A DNA stretch of 48,172 nt from Glomus cerebriforme (lineage: Eukaryota; Glomeromycota; Glomeromycetes; Glomerales; Glomeraceae), in the NCBI GenBank assembly GCA_003550305.1, contig QKYT01000156.1, forward strand, positions 35,916 through 84,087, written 5' to 3'. This document shows, in pieces, positions 1 to 11,988 of the stretch. How positions within the stretch are numbered: the first letter of the stretch is position 1; each line of letters opens with the position of its first letter. The translations under genes and the position numbers were made by a program. A model generated the notes under the pieces. That model did not search any database. It worked only from the letters and a program-made list of their open reading frames with translations, and was not told where the DNA came from.

Positions 1-900
1 GATCATAGTAAATTTTGAAATTTTCATCTGACCTATATATAGATTGTTCGGGGTCCTATAATAGTTCTACGCTACGCTCTAGACTAATAATTGTATAATT
101 ATATAAAAATTGTGACTATATAGAGATTTTTTTATATAATCTTTATATGAGTTAGTTTTTTTGAAGATATAATACTGGTTAAAATAATTCATTTCATTTA
201 AATTTTAAATTGCTAAATGTTGAATAAAATTATATCTAATTTTGGCTAATTATTATCAAAAAAAATTGGTAAAAATAATCTTAGTAATTTGCATAAACTA
301 GTTATTATTTACTAACAAATTAATCTTTAAATAATAGCAAAATTTTGATTTTAATTAAAAAAAATCAGTATTAAAATCAATAAAATTTAACTTTATCATA
401 CAAATAATTTTTATCATAATTTTAAATAGGTTAAATATAGATCTCAGCATTAAATACAATATTTAAATATATCATATAACTAGCATTAATATAACATTCA
501 ATATAGTGACAAGTTATGCTTTTCTTACACAGAGGGTATATTCGTAATTTATCATTCATAATTATATATTCTTTTGTTAGAATTTTATTAATTATAATAA
601 ATATGATTAACTTGTTTAAAAAAAAAAAAATATAACATTCAATATAAAATTTTAAGCTGAATTATAAATTATAGTCTAAAGATAATTAAATTTACTGTAT
701 AATAGTTTATAATATAGATTTTTATTTATAATTTAAATAGATGCTAATAATAATAATATATTTAATAAATATAAAATTATAAATTAAATTAATAAAAATT
801 AAAATATTTTACAATTTTAAAATCACATAATTTTTATTCCAAAAGAAATAAACATTACATATTTTAAAAAAAAAAGAAAAAAAAAAATTCCAATTCTATC
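1..900. other. AT-rich intergenic DNA, no gene seen
   Basis: No convincing open frame or RNA gene is visible on either strand. The sequence is dominated by A/T tracts. Around 50-90 there is a short less AT-rich patch (GGGGTCC, CTACGCTACGCTC) that stands out and may be the edge of a dispersed repeat, but nothing here lets it be named. Confidence 0.6.
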
Positions 901-2080
901 AAAGTTATAGTTAAAGTTTACAAAAAGAAAATCTGAATCCAAAGCTATAATCAAAATCTAGATATTCTAATTTTTAATAAAAAGAGAATTTTAATTTAAA
1001 ATAATAGAGTAAGTTTAGATATTCTAATAAAAAAAAAAAATCTAATTTAAAGTCATAATTAAAGTTTATGAAAAGAAAATTTTAAATCTAAATCTAAAGT
1101 TAAAATTAAATTAAAGTTGAAGCTAAAGTTTAAAATAACTTACAAAAAGATAATCAAATAACTTATAAAAAAAAAAATTAAAATTCAAATAAGAAATTAA
1201 AGTTGAAGTTCAAAGTATTTATAAAAAAATCTGAATTTAAAGCCAAAAAATTAATCTACAAAAAAAACTCCAATTTCAAGTTTAAATAGAAGTATCTATA
1301 AAAGAAAATTTCTAAAATGAAATATTATTATTTCAAATAAAAGTTAAATTTGCATTTTATGATTTAATTGTATACTTTACTATTAAGCTTTTTAAGTAAA
1401 TATTTTTTAATATTATTCTTTTAAAATTTTATTTCAAGAAATAAAACTAATATTTTTTTAATTTAAAATTAAAATAATTATTTACAAAAGAAAAAAGTCT
1501 AAAGTCAAAATAAAGATCTATAAAAAAAAAAAAATNAAAAATCAAAAAAAAAATTCAAATCCAAATTGAAATAAAGCAACTTACTATAAGAAAAAAATTT
1601 AAGTTAAAATTGAAATGAAATTTTTATAAAAGAAAAAATTTAAATTTAAAGTTAAAATAAAGCACCTACAAAAGAAAAAGAATTTAAGTTTAAAATCAAA
1701 ATAAAATACCTACAAAAAAAAAAAAATGCTTAAGTTTAAAGTTAAAATGGAAATTTACAAAAAAAAATATCTAAAGCTAAAGTTAAAATGAAGACTTATA
1801 AAAAAAAACATATAAAGCTAAAATAAAACAAAAACTAATAAAAAAAAAATTTTAAAGCTAAAATTAAAATAAAAATTTATAAAAAAAAAAAAATATTCAA
1901 GTTTAAAATCAAAATGAAACAACCTATAAAAGAAAAAATTTAAGTCTAAAGTTAAAATAAAATGGCTATAAAAGAAAAACTTTAAAGTAATTTATAAAAA
2001 GTAAAAAAAGCTAAATAAAAAACTTATAAAAAAAGTCTAGCTAAAGTAATTAAATAAAAAAAAGGTTAAAAATTTAGAAT
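900..2080. repeat. Degenerate A-rich minisatellite, unit about 40-45 bp
   Basis: A long run of diverged copies of a purine-rich unit, roughly AAAGTTAAAATAAA, then a CTTATAAAA or CCTACAAAAG motif, then AAAAAATTTAAG. The same words recur every 40-45 bases from about 900 to 2080. An ambiguous base (n) lies at 1536 inside the array, which suggests trouble in sequencing or assembly. A short copy on the other strand lies at about 32660-32825. Confidence 0.65.
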
Positions 2081-2480
2081 CAAAATAATAAAAATAGCTG
2101 ATTATTATAATTAGATGATATAAAGTAATAAAATTAGTTCTCATAACCGGTCGGGTTAATCTGTGTTAAATTCTAAAAAAAAATTTTATATATTATTACT
2201 ATACTGGGTACAATTTTTTAAAAAATTACAAAAAAATTTCATATGAATTTTACATATAAAATTTTTTGAAAAAAAAATTAAAAGTCGGGTTGCCAGATCA
2301 TTTTCAAAATTTTTATATTATGAGAAGCAATAAATTAAGTTTGTATGGCCTTATTGTTAATTGCTAATAAATTAAATCAAATTGGATAAACTTTACCAAA
2401 AGATTTTAAGGTTAAAAGTTTTTGATTTTGATTAGTATATAAACTCTAATTAAAATTCTATTTAAAAATTTATATTATTA
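2081..2480 (+). repeat. Dispersed repeat, left copy (inverted partner near 32.43-32.65 kb)
   Basis: Two landmark words occur in order: AATAGCTGATTATTATAATT (about 2094) and CCAAAAGATTTTAAGGTTAA (about 2397). On the reverse strand of 32650-32430 nearly the same words occur in the same order (AATAGCTTATTATTATAATT, then CCAAAAGGTTTTAAGGTTAA). In both places the A-rich minisatellite lies on the same side, so the two are inverted copies of one composite repeat. Intact ends and target-site duplications were not found, so its class is unknown. Confidence 0.6.
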
Positions 2481-3586
2481 ATATACCTAAAAAACAAATA
2501 GTAAAACATTAAAAAATTTTTCTTTCATCTTTTTTTTTCTAATTATGTATTAATCTTGGTGATTCTAATTTCTTTTAACTTTTTTTGATTTTATTGTTTT
2601 TTTCTTTAATTTATCAATCATTATATTTCTTTAAGAGTATATTACATATAAAAAAATAGTATAATTTTATACAATAAACTATAAAATGTAACAATAATAA
2701 TCAGTTGCTGATAATTTAAAGCTATAGAAACTAAATACTAAATAAATTTATTAATTCCAAAAGGATAAGAAATCAAAGAAAAGATACAAAAATGAAAAAT
2801 TAATTTTAATAAAAAATTATTTACCATTGGCTAGTTACTTTTTTTTATATCAGTATATTAAAAGGAACTCTCTTCTTATTTAAGTTTATACATTAACTCT
2901 ATGAAAAGATTTTTCTTTCAAAAAAACTTTATTCTAAATTGACTTTTAGATTTATCAAAAGTAGCCAAAGTTTCATTGCCTTTCATTTTAATTGAAAATT
3001 ATAAGAATTTGACTTACAAAGAATTTTGGTATGCTAAAAATTATTATCCAAACTTTTTAAACTTTCCTAGTTAACTTTAGCATCACAAAAATATTTTTTC
3101 TATGTAGCAAACTCACAAAAAGTGCAACTTTTTTTTTCCAAACTTCTTAGGAGAAATAAGCATAAGGATCATTAGAAAGAGTGCCCCCTATATTTAATTT
3201 TTATGTTTTAATAATTTTGACATACATTTTATTTATAAATACCATATGTATAAATTGAAATAGTGTATAATAAAACAGATGATATATTGTATGATTTAAG
3301 GATATTGTAAAAAAATTATGAATCAGCTTGGTAATGATTGAGTATATTAGATATAGTTTTAAATTATCTTTGTAATTATTATCTAAAATTTTATAAATAT
3401 TCTAAAATTCAATATTACTAAAATAGAAAGAAATTCTCTGCTTTTTGGTATTAAGTTTAGGTATATGTATTATTAAAATTACTTAGAAAAATATTGGCAT
3501 TATGAATTTGCAATTTAAGGCTTTATAGCATATTTAGATTTGTAATGGATAATAATTAAATTGAACATGTCTTGGAATTTTAATAA
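2481..3586. other. AT-rich intergenic DNA downstream of the Myb gene
   Basis: No gene is visible. The part nearest 3586 presumably contains the 3' UTR and polyadenylation signals of the minus-strand Myb gene, but no single site can be defended. The block at 2820-3180 is slightly less AT-rich and has no recognisable open frame. Confidence 0.5.
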
Positions 3587-5407
3587 TTACTCAACATCAT
3601 TATCACTACTTATATCATAATTATTATTATTACTGCCTGTATCATTATCATCATTATCACTACTACTTGTATCATCATCATCATCATTATCGTTATCACT
3701 ACTACTTGTATCATAATCATCATTACTACTTATATCATTATCGTTATTATTATCGTTATCACTACTACTTGTATCGTCATCATCATTACTTATATCATTA
3801 CCACTATTGCTACTTATGTCATCTTCAGAATTGATAGTTGGAGCTGACTTTGGTCTGTTTGGCTTTTCGGGTACCTTATCAATATACCGACTTGATAATT
3901 CATAGAGGATTTCTGTAGATATTAAAAAAGTGTTAGCAATCTTAAATAAAATACGAATAAATAAACAAATGTACCTTGAAAGTCTTTTTCTCTGAAATTA
4001 TTTACAGTGTATTTTAAATGACGCCAACGTTCACATAAGAATTCATGAGGCCTGATAAAAATATAAAAATCAAGTAAAAGGAAATGCATCATAAATAATA
4101 TATACGCGTAATATTTATGAATATTACCAAGGTCCCCATTCTTCATCTGCTAGATTGCCCCATTCTATCAAATATTCATCAGACTCGTTCAATTCTTCTA
4201 ATCTTTTTTTCATAATAAAATTTAATATTAAAATCTTTTTTTAATATTTAAAATACAATAACATTCTTACTTTGTACAGAGCATATAACTGTCATAGCTA
4301 GTCCACCTTGCCCTTTGTTCTTCACCAAGTTCATATCTAAGTCTCAATTCTTTAACCCATTTACTTCGACAAGAAAGTTCTGACCTTTTATATTCCATTG
4401 CTTCAGCAACTAATGCCCATGGAATTCCCCAATCTAAAGAAACATCTTCATTATTCTCTTTGGTAATGTCAACGACTATTTTTATTAACTGCTCTTCTTC
4501 TTCCTTTGACCATTTTCCTAAATATAATAAGATGATTTTTAGAATCACGAGTAATATAACACTTGCAATATAATTGAATGACAAACCTCGATTGTACTCG
4601 TCTCGATGTAGGAGAAAAATATCAAACCGTTCTCGACATATTGCTGGCATGCGTCTTAATTGATTCCCTATTGTTGTCCAATCTCGTCCGTATATTTGAA
4701 CAAGTCTAATTCATGTCAATTTTAAATAATGTCAAATATTATACAATCATAATATAACTTACCGTTTCAATTGTTCATCTTCTTCTTTACTCCAAAAACC
4801 GCGGTAATTGAATTCATGATGATGACGCTGTATATGCTGTGCTACAGCTTTCAATGAACGAACACCCAATGGAGTAGCTTTATAAAGCAGAATTTCTTGT
4901 CTTTATTAGCTATATAAAATAATTTAAGTGCGAATACTAGTATTACTTACCAATTTCTTTCCAGAATGAGGCATGATCTTTTACATTCCTATAAAACATT
5001 AGATCTCGTAATTGATCATCATTAAGACTATGTCTCTACATATTCATCGTAATATTTTAAATTAAATTTCATGACATCCTAATCATCGTGATATTTTAAT
5101 TAAATTAAAATCATGACATACTCTCTTGTATTCTTGTAAAGCTCTGTGTAATATCTCATTTTCTCGTTTAGTAAACCTTCCCTTTCTATATTTTATTCCT
5201 ATAAAATAATCCTTAATGGTTGAACTGTATTTTAAATCATTTGAGATTCGATATATTACCAAGTTCTTCACATGCACTTCTTTCAAGCCATTTGGTGGTC
5301 AATAAAGTATTGTTCGGTTGATCATTATTGGTATATCTCAACAATTTTCTATTATCTTTTAACCAGTTTCTTTTGGTTATTTTTCGTAATTCTCTCTCTT
5401 TTTGCAT
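3587..5407 (-). CDS. Myb/SANT-repeat DNA-binding protein, REB1/TTF1-like
   Basis: Nine exons read in phase: 5407-5260, 5198-5122, 5035-4951, 4895-4763, 4705-4587, 4517-4271, 4202-4128, 4051-3975, 3912-3587; 428 residues. The exon-4 acceptor (ACAAG) is the least certain join. Successive Myb/SANT-type modules are visible: RKGRFTKRENEILHRAL, then GFWSKEEDEQLKR running into YGRDWTTIGNQLRR, then GKWSKEEEEQLIKIV with WALVAEAMEYKR and SCRSKWVKELR. This order resembles the DNA-binding region of REB1/TTF-I/DMTF1 factors, which bind rDNA terminators or promoter sites and act in the nucleus. The C-terminus (about residue 340 on) is a tail of Asp, Ser and Asn encoded by a GAT/AGT/AAT microsatellite. The start is the first ATG in the open frame, 118 bases from the divergent GPN2 start. 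A different Myb role cannot be excluded. Confidence 0.8.
3590..3815 (-). repeat. Coding trinucleotide microsatellite (acidic tail of the Myb protein)
   Basis: On the minus strand the last exon is an imperfect GAT/AAT/AGT/ACA microsatellite. It encodes repeated blocks such as DTSSSDNDN and DISSND, ending in NDVE before TAA at 3589-3587. The frame is open throughout, so length changes in multiples of three would be tolerated. Confidence 0.8.
5049..5118. repeat. Short tandem duplication inside a Myb-gene intron
   Basis: Two neighbouring copies of about 35 bp (ATCGTAATATTTTAAATTAA followed by a TTTCATGACAT-like end, and ATCGTGATATTTTAATTAAA with ATCATGACATA) fill most of the intron at 5036-5121. 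The intron still has a good donor (GTATGT) and acceptor (TGTAG). Confidence 0.6.
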
Positions 5408-5525
5408 TCTAACTTTTTTCAACACAAAAAAGTGGTAAATAAAACTTATGACGTAACTTAGTATCAGATTGTCAAATTTAGTATTAATAATTCTGGGGGG
5501 TTAAAAAAAACATCACAGATGTACA
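5408..5525. promoter_or_regulatory. 118-bp divergent promoter of the Myb gene and GPN2
   Basis: The start codon of the minus-strand Myb gene (5407) and of GPN2 (5526) are only 118 bases apart, head to head. The interval therefore must hold both 5' UTRs and core promoters unless transcription starts inside a neighbouring gene. No clear TATA box is seen. Confidence 0.55.
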
Positions 5526-6910
5526 ATGCCTTTTGGACAGGTAATAAAATATTACAATTGTGGTGGTTAAAATTTCTTTTAAAAAACAATAACGAATAAT
5601 TATAGGTTGTTATTGGACCCCCCGGATCAGGAAAGACTACATATTGCAATGGCATGCACCAATTCCTAACCGCTACTGGGAGGTAAATCATGGTTTCATT
5701 TAACTTTAACAAAATTCTCTTCGTTTTTTTCGACACCTAACCATTTTTTCATATCGTTAATTTAAACAAAGAAAAGTTTCAGTCGTTAATTTAGATCCAG
5801 CAAATGACTTTTTACCATATCCATGTGCAATAAATATAGCAGATTTAATAACCTTACAAGATGCAATGGAAGAATTAAAATTAGGACCAAATGGTGGTAT
5901 GATGTATTGTATGGAATTTCTTGAGAAGAATTTTGATTGGTTTGAGGAAAAGTTGAAAACTTTAGGAGGTAGTTTTTATATTTAAATGTTTTTTAAATCG
6001 TAAATCAAATTATTTAACACGTTTTTTAGATGACTATATATTATTTGATTTTCCTGGACAAGTTGAACTTTTCACTCATCATGATTCCGTCAAGAATGTC
6101 ATAGAGCGATTACAAAAATTGAATTATCGGGTTGGTTATTTATTTAATTTCTTTTTTTACTTACTTAATACACTTATTTAACTCTTGTATTTTAATTCTT
6201 AGCTTGTAACTGTTCATTTAGTTGATGCACATTATTGTACAGATCCAACAAAATATATTTCAGTTTTATTACTTTCACTTAAAACTATGTTGCAAATTGA
6301 ATTGCCGCATATTAATGTTTTATCAAAAGTAGATTTAATGGAATCATATGGTAAACTAGGTATAAAAAAAATTTTTTTTTTTGGATAATTTATTTATTTA
6401 AATATATTAAAAATAGGTGTATATTTACCCTTAGCTTTCAATTTGGATTTCTATACTGAGGTGCAAAGTTTATCATATTTATTACAACATTTGGATGAAG
6501 ATCCCTTTGCTAGTAGATTTAAAGAATTAAATAAAGCATTATGTGAATTAATTGAGGATTTTAGTTTGGTAGGATTTAATACTCTTTGTATTGAGGTAAG
6601 TTGAAAGTTTAAAAAGATTTTGTAGTCTGTTACTATTTTTTTTTCCTAAAAAAAATCAATTTTACATTAGGATAAGGAATCTGTATTGAAACTTGTTCAA
6701 ATCATAGATAAAGCAAATGGATACATATTTGGTGGATTAACTGAGGGCAATGAGAGTATTATGTTGACAGCAATGGGAGCAAATACAACGACTCTTAGTG
6801 ATATATTAGAAGTACAGGAAAAATGGTTAGATAATAGAGAAATTTATGAAGAATGGGAAGTTAAACAGCAGCAAACGGAACAAACTCAGAAAAATGTAAG
6901 AGCAGAATAG
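5526..6910 (+). CDS. GPN2: GPN-loop GTPase 2
   Basis: Seven exons: 5526-5540, 5606-5682, 5772-5968, 6030-6130, 6203-6359, 6435-6595, 6671-6910. They total 948 nt and 315 residues, the usual size for GPN2. The P-loop GPPGSGKT lies at residues 9-16, VVNLDPAND follows at 35-43, and the family-defining Gly-Pro-Asn loop (LGPNGG) is at 68-73. FDFPGQVEL is the G3-like motif and LSKVD is the G4 motif. The closing segment has EDKESV and DKANGY blocks typical of GPN2. GPN proteins are dimeric GTPases needed for assembly and nuclear import of RNA polymerases II and III. The acceptors at 5771 (AAG) and 6434 were chosen because they restore family-conserved KVSVVNLDP and GKLAFNLD; an upstream TAG|GT acceptor at intron 5 would insert about five extra residues. 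Confidence 0.95.
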
Positions 6911-7472
6911 ATGATGTGATATAATAATATTTATTTTAAAAATATTATAGCAGTTTTAAAATGTGGATTAATAAATTTTAATAACTAAAAACGTTAATTT
7001 GTAATTGTACCTGACAAATTACAAAAGACTAAAGACTAGTATAAACTGATATAATATATATATATTACTGATAGCATTTTATAATCTACAAAATAAACAG
7101 TCTTGTAGTTAATAAGTTTCTTTGGAAATATGCAAATGTTTGACCATGTAGAATGTTTCCGGACATTCTTTCGATTAATAAAGATTGAATTCAAAGATAT
7201 ATTTAATGATATATATAGGCAGTACAGTAGTAAAATTATTTTGAATTAATAATATTTTATTCTCTTGTAACAGAATAATATCAATCTATTAATTTTTATA
7301 AATTAAAGTTGGCGCGGAAAAATGCAATTTACGTAATAAATGAACAAATTATACTCTATTTATTCAACATAAGCAAAAAAAAAAATTATTGTTTTATTGA
7401 TTGCTTTTACAGATTTTCAATATTTACAAGCTTGCATACTTATGCGGACATTTTAAAATTAAGCATTCGATT
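6911..7472. other. Convergent 3' intergenic region
   Basis: This lies between the stop of GPN2 and the stop of the minus-strand chromodomain-like gene, so it holds two facing 3' UTRs. A TATATATATA run occurs near 7055. No coding or RNA gene is supported. Confidence 0.5.
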
Positions 7473-10306
7473 TTATGCCCATTCCCATTCCATGGAATCA
7501 TCAAACCCAAAAATGTCTTCAAATTTTTTCAAAGTTACCACATCAATCTGTTTAAAAATTTGAAATTAATATATATAAGAAATAGGCAGAAGATTAAACT
7601 TTGATAACATTATACTTACACCGGGAACTTTTGGACAAAAAGGCATCTCTTCGATATGTGCTATAAGTATACAATGCCTTGGTTGTTTATTAATATCAAC
7701 TTCAGCTTTAAACGAATATGAAAACAATAATGCATAATAAAGTCTAGAAATATTATTATCATTTTGTCTTTTCAACTGTTAATGCGTAATGATTAGATTT
7801 AATTAATGTTTATTTAAGTCTTTAAAATCAATTTTATGTTATATACCTTTCTCCATAAAAATATATTAAAATAATCCATTTCATGAATATATTCGCCTTT
7901 AAAGGAACTATATAAATACTGTTAGTACAAAAAAGCGAATTTTCAATTGTCAAGCGAAAATTTCATATCAGATATACCTTAAATCGGGATTAATTAAAGC
8001 ATCAAAATTATAGTTATTAAGTTTTATTTCTGGATCCATAAGAATTTTCCAATTTGCTCCTTTTTCCTTTTGCTAATGAAAAGCGAGATAATTATGCAAA
8101 ATAACATAATTTGACATAATAATTATATATATTTCTTACATATTCAATGACGTCTAAAATCCTTTGAAATCCATTTTTTTCTTCCAGCAAAACTCTTACC
8201 GTAACGGATAAAATACCTCCTGTACGTAATAATGATGATGTTAAATATTAAATATGATATGATAATATGAATTTGTTTATTTAGAAATGTGACCTGAAAC
8301 GAAGTATTCTTCGAATTTAATAGGGGTTTGTCGTTTGAAATCCCAGCCATATACAAGGAATTTACATTGCTCTTGATGTCTTAATTTGATCAAGTTTGGC
8401 ATAAAATTGATTTGATCCAGCATTAAAACATGAACCTAAAGCACCATTGCAAACATTAGAATTTTTGATTCTTTGTCCTATATTTAGATAGAAGAATGAA
8501 TAAAATATCACACCAAAACTAAGTCCATATTTTCGCAATCATAATTTGGAAAATATGTGGCTCCTAAAACCTTCATTACAGTGATTATACTATCTGTTTC
8601 ACCAAATTTAGGACTTGCGTATAGAGTAAAGTTCGGTTTTTGTTCACATAACTTTGTTATGATGTCGTTATAATCACCAACAAGCAATTCCGTCTTTGCT
8701 TTATAATAATTTACATCAGTTGTTTTATTGCCAAGAATTTGTACAAAAGGTTGTTGAACAAGCAAGTATTTCTGCTCAATCTTAATACTTTTGGCCATGA
8801 GAAGTAATGGTTTTTGATCGAATTGAAGATTCTTATATATCCATCGATAATCTGCGAGTACGAAAAAATGCAATCCATTGTAACCGTTTTCCAATTGAAT
8901 AAACGTGACCTAAAATTATTTCGAATGTAAGAATATGATAAATCTAAATCTTTTAAGGAAAAATCTCGAATAATAAACGATACCAATTTATGGACCATCA
9001 TATAATCCTGTTCCTCTTTCAAATTGCCGCATTCGCATTCCATTATAAAAGCATCATCTTGTTCTCTATCTTTACCTATCAAATATAAAGCATATGATAA
9101 TGGTACAGTATTGTCCATGCAGATAATGTTATTAGACCCTAACTTATCCCTATAAAATTAACAATACATAAAATTAAAGTAGGTTTATTAGAATACGTAG
9201 ATTATTTCAACTAGAATGGTTTCTTACAGAATAACTTTATGATTTGGTCCTTCCTTTAAAGCTTTAATAATCACTTTTGCTACAAACTCCCTCGTTTTTC
9301 CTTTTAATAAAATGCCATTCCATTGCCTAAAAAGCGAGAATATATTACTTTTCATACATTCAATTCTAATGAAGATACAATAATTTACTGCACCACTTAC
9401 AAAAATATATTTTCACTAATTTTTGTTTCTGTTTGTTGTTTATTTGGTTTTCGTAAAGCACTTTTGAGAATTGGTTTAGTTACAGCCTTAATTTTTATCG
9501 GGCTAGACTTATTCGCATTCTCAATTCGCGTTTCTTCTAGTGATGTTGGTGCTCGCAAAAAATCATCATTGTTAGAAAAAATTTTAGTATTAACCAATTC
9601 TTGAGCAAATTTCACTGATTTAAATTTCGAAATGTAATCCCAGTTAACTATGCTTTGCGGAGATTGTACAGAGATAAAAGAACGTGATATTGATCTTTCT
9701 TGTTGCATGGATACTGTCTTATCTTTTGAGTCCTGGTTGAAGACATTAGCTATGATTTTATTGAAAATAAAACCCTATTGAAAAAAAAGAACCAAAACCT
9801 TACTTTTAACTCTTTCATACGCTTTTCACGTTCTTCCTCATCTTTCTTTTGTTGAAATTTGAGTATCAGTCCTTCCACTCCTACTATATTTTTCACAGGC
9901 TCCCATTGCGGCTCTAATGATTGATCTATAAAATATTTTAATATATTAACATATTTACAAACCTTTTTCTTTAAATTCCTTTTAAATGAAATAAATACCT
10001 TTAAATGACACTTTCGCGTATTGTTCACCAAACACAAATTTCATATCAATAATTGCATTGATTTGGATTGGTATAAGCTTTTCTTTATTTAATGAAATTT
10101 CTGTCTCACTCGAATTTTTTTGAACAGACTCAATCGAAGGTAATAATGTATCAGGTAATCCTGATGAAAGTTCTTTAATACTATAATATTAATTTTATCG
10201 GTTAATTATTTTTTTATCCATTTTATTCGATATTCACATATAATCACACTACTTACAATCTTTTAGGATACAAAGTTTTTGCTGTCTGACTTTTTTTTAA
10301 AGGCAT
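7473..10306 (-). CDS. Chromodomain-like multi-exon protein, heterochromatin factor candidate
   Basis: Thirteen exons close exactly in phase: 10306-10257, 10180-9999, 9925-9804, 9732-9401, 9326-9228, 9149-8984, 8909-8514, 8435-8294, 8219-8140, 8072-7978, 7907-7847, 7775-7620, 7547-7473; 651 residues. Residues about 54-110 look like a chromodomain: INAIIDMKFVFG, QYAKVSFKG, then PQWEPVKNI and LILKFQQKKDEEE, matching the YLVKWKG...WEP pattern. A basic Ser/Lys-rich linker follows (about 119-228). Then QWNGILLKGKTREFVAKV begins a C-terminal region with KFLVYGWDFKRQTPIKF, FEEYFVSGGILSVT and IHEMDYFNIFLW. The protein ends in an acidic, Trp-containing tail (DDSMEWEWA). The layout recalls RITS/HUSH-type chromodomain proteins such as Chp1, but that link is inference from layout. 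The C-terminal region was not assigned to a family. Confidence 0.7.
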
Positions 10307-11988
10307 CTTTAGAATAACCAAATTGATTGATTTTGAAATATAAAAAAAAAATTATCGATTTAGAATGTTCAAAAAAGACTTGTACTTGATTGAAACTTCT
10401 AAAAAATAAATCACAGTATAAATTAAGCTTTGTCAACTTATTGATCTTAATACAATGATTTGAAAAATATGTATAACTGAGTCATTTGAAATGTAATGAT
10501 GAGAAATATAAAAACTAAATTTTATTTTAATTACTTTCATTTCACTTTGATTATACTGTATATTAAAAATTCATATAAACAAAATGGAAAAGTAAAGCGT
10601 AATCTTAAACGTTGGCGGGTTTGCGGGTTTAAAGTAGGAAAATATTTATTGACAATTTTAACAAATAATTTAACACTTTACAAGTAAAAATATTATTATT
10701 TTTGGTTCTTCCAAGTATAAAAGTTTACAATCTATTTTGACCGCATTTCAAGATACACTGCTTAGAACTATGATTGTAGAAAAGAATCGAATTTTAATCT
10801 AACTAATGAGAACGAATATTTTTTATTTTTTTTCGATAGGAATGGGACTATATTATGAATTCTGTCTATACAGTGAATCGATGAAGAATTGGATTACCTT
10901 CAAATCCCAATTATTGATTCGAAATTTTAGCGAAACTTGACGAACTTAATTGATTTGATTTATGAAAGAATGAAGTAGAATTGGTAGTTTGCGTGTATAA
11001 AAAAGAAGCTTGAATCAAGTTTGTTTCCCTTGTCAAGATATACATCGAAGTGTAAATTAACCCCGTTTGCTTTTAAGATCCTGGATCTTCTCCATGGTAA
11101 AATTGGAGAAAACTCATATTGAATTAATTTAAAAAACGTGATCAAATTTGAAATGTAAATTTTTTCATAATCTAAATTTTAAAATTTAATGGGATGACAA
11201 GAAATTTTTACTTTGTACTCTAAAGAGACATTAATAATCTTACGTACTAACTAAACAATGAATAAATATTGTAAGGAACATTACATTTGGGATGAATATT
11301 GGGATGTCTTCTTTTGTAGACTAATTCTGGATCAAGTGATTTATAAATGATGATTAAAAAAAAAATGATATCCAATTTAATCAAATAATCACACAACAAG
11401 GTTGTTTTAAATTTTTTTTTTTTTTGCTAATATAAGTTTAAATATAACTGAAACAAAATTTGATGAATCGAATAACCGAACAACTTTACGTGAAACTTCC
11501 CCCCTTTTTGATGATAATTTACTCGTCCCCGTAAATTGTCGAAAATAATTTCACGTGACCAATACTGCATTTAATTTGATCGATGCATTGATTACCAGTT
11601 ATTACTAACGTGACACGACATTTTAGCGCGTTTCAAAAAAAAAGTATATACTGATATTTTTTTGAAACTAACTTCGTAACTTTTAAATTTGTTTATAAAA
11701 CAAAATAAATGCAAGATTATTTTATGCATACACAATAATGAAGATAATTCTGTAAAGGGTATATAATATATAATGGTAATATAGCCCTTTAAAAAAAAAA
11801 ACTTCGATAGTTCGACGTTTTATAATATAATGTTGTGTTACGTTATCAATCCATCACCATATTCAGGTATTATCGACGATGCATAAAAACGAATGACTAA
11901 TTAAAAAAGGAAATTTCTTTATAAAAAGAACCGATTTTTCCATAAATAAAAATTTCTTTAATTATTCGTGGTTGAATAAAATTGAAAA
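10307..11988. other. Intergenic region between divergent chromodomain-like and methyltransferase genes
   Basis: About 1.7 kb without a supported gene. It contains both promoters. Less AT-rich islands lie near 10605-10640 and 11500-11640, the latter with TCACGTGACC (CACGTG core near 11553). Short open frames here (for example 10496-10687 and 10960-11145) lack family features and good start context. Confidence 0.5.

Noticed and set aside
5464..5736. Minus-strand open frame of 90 codons
   Set aside because: It is antisense to the first two exons of GPN2, whose plus-strand frame is strongly supported.
6360..6434. Alternative acceptor in GPN2 intron 5 adding GVYLP
   Set aside because: The downstream acceptor restores the GKLAFNLD block conserved in GPN2 proteins; the other is kept only as a possible variant.
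10496..10687. Plus-strand open frame of 63 codons
   Set aside because: AT-rich composition, no motif, no good neighbour evidence; lies in a promoter region.
10960..11145. Minus-strand open frame of 61 codons
   Set aside because: Short, no family features; could be chance.
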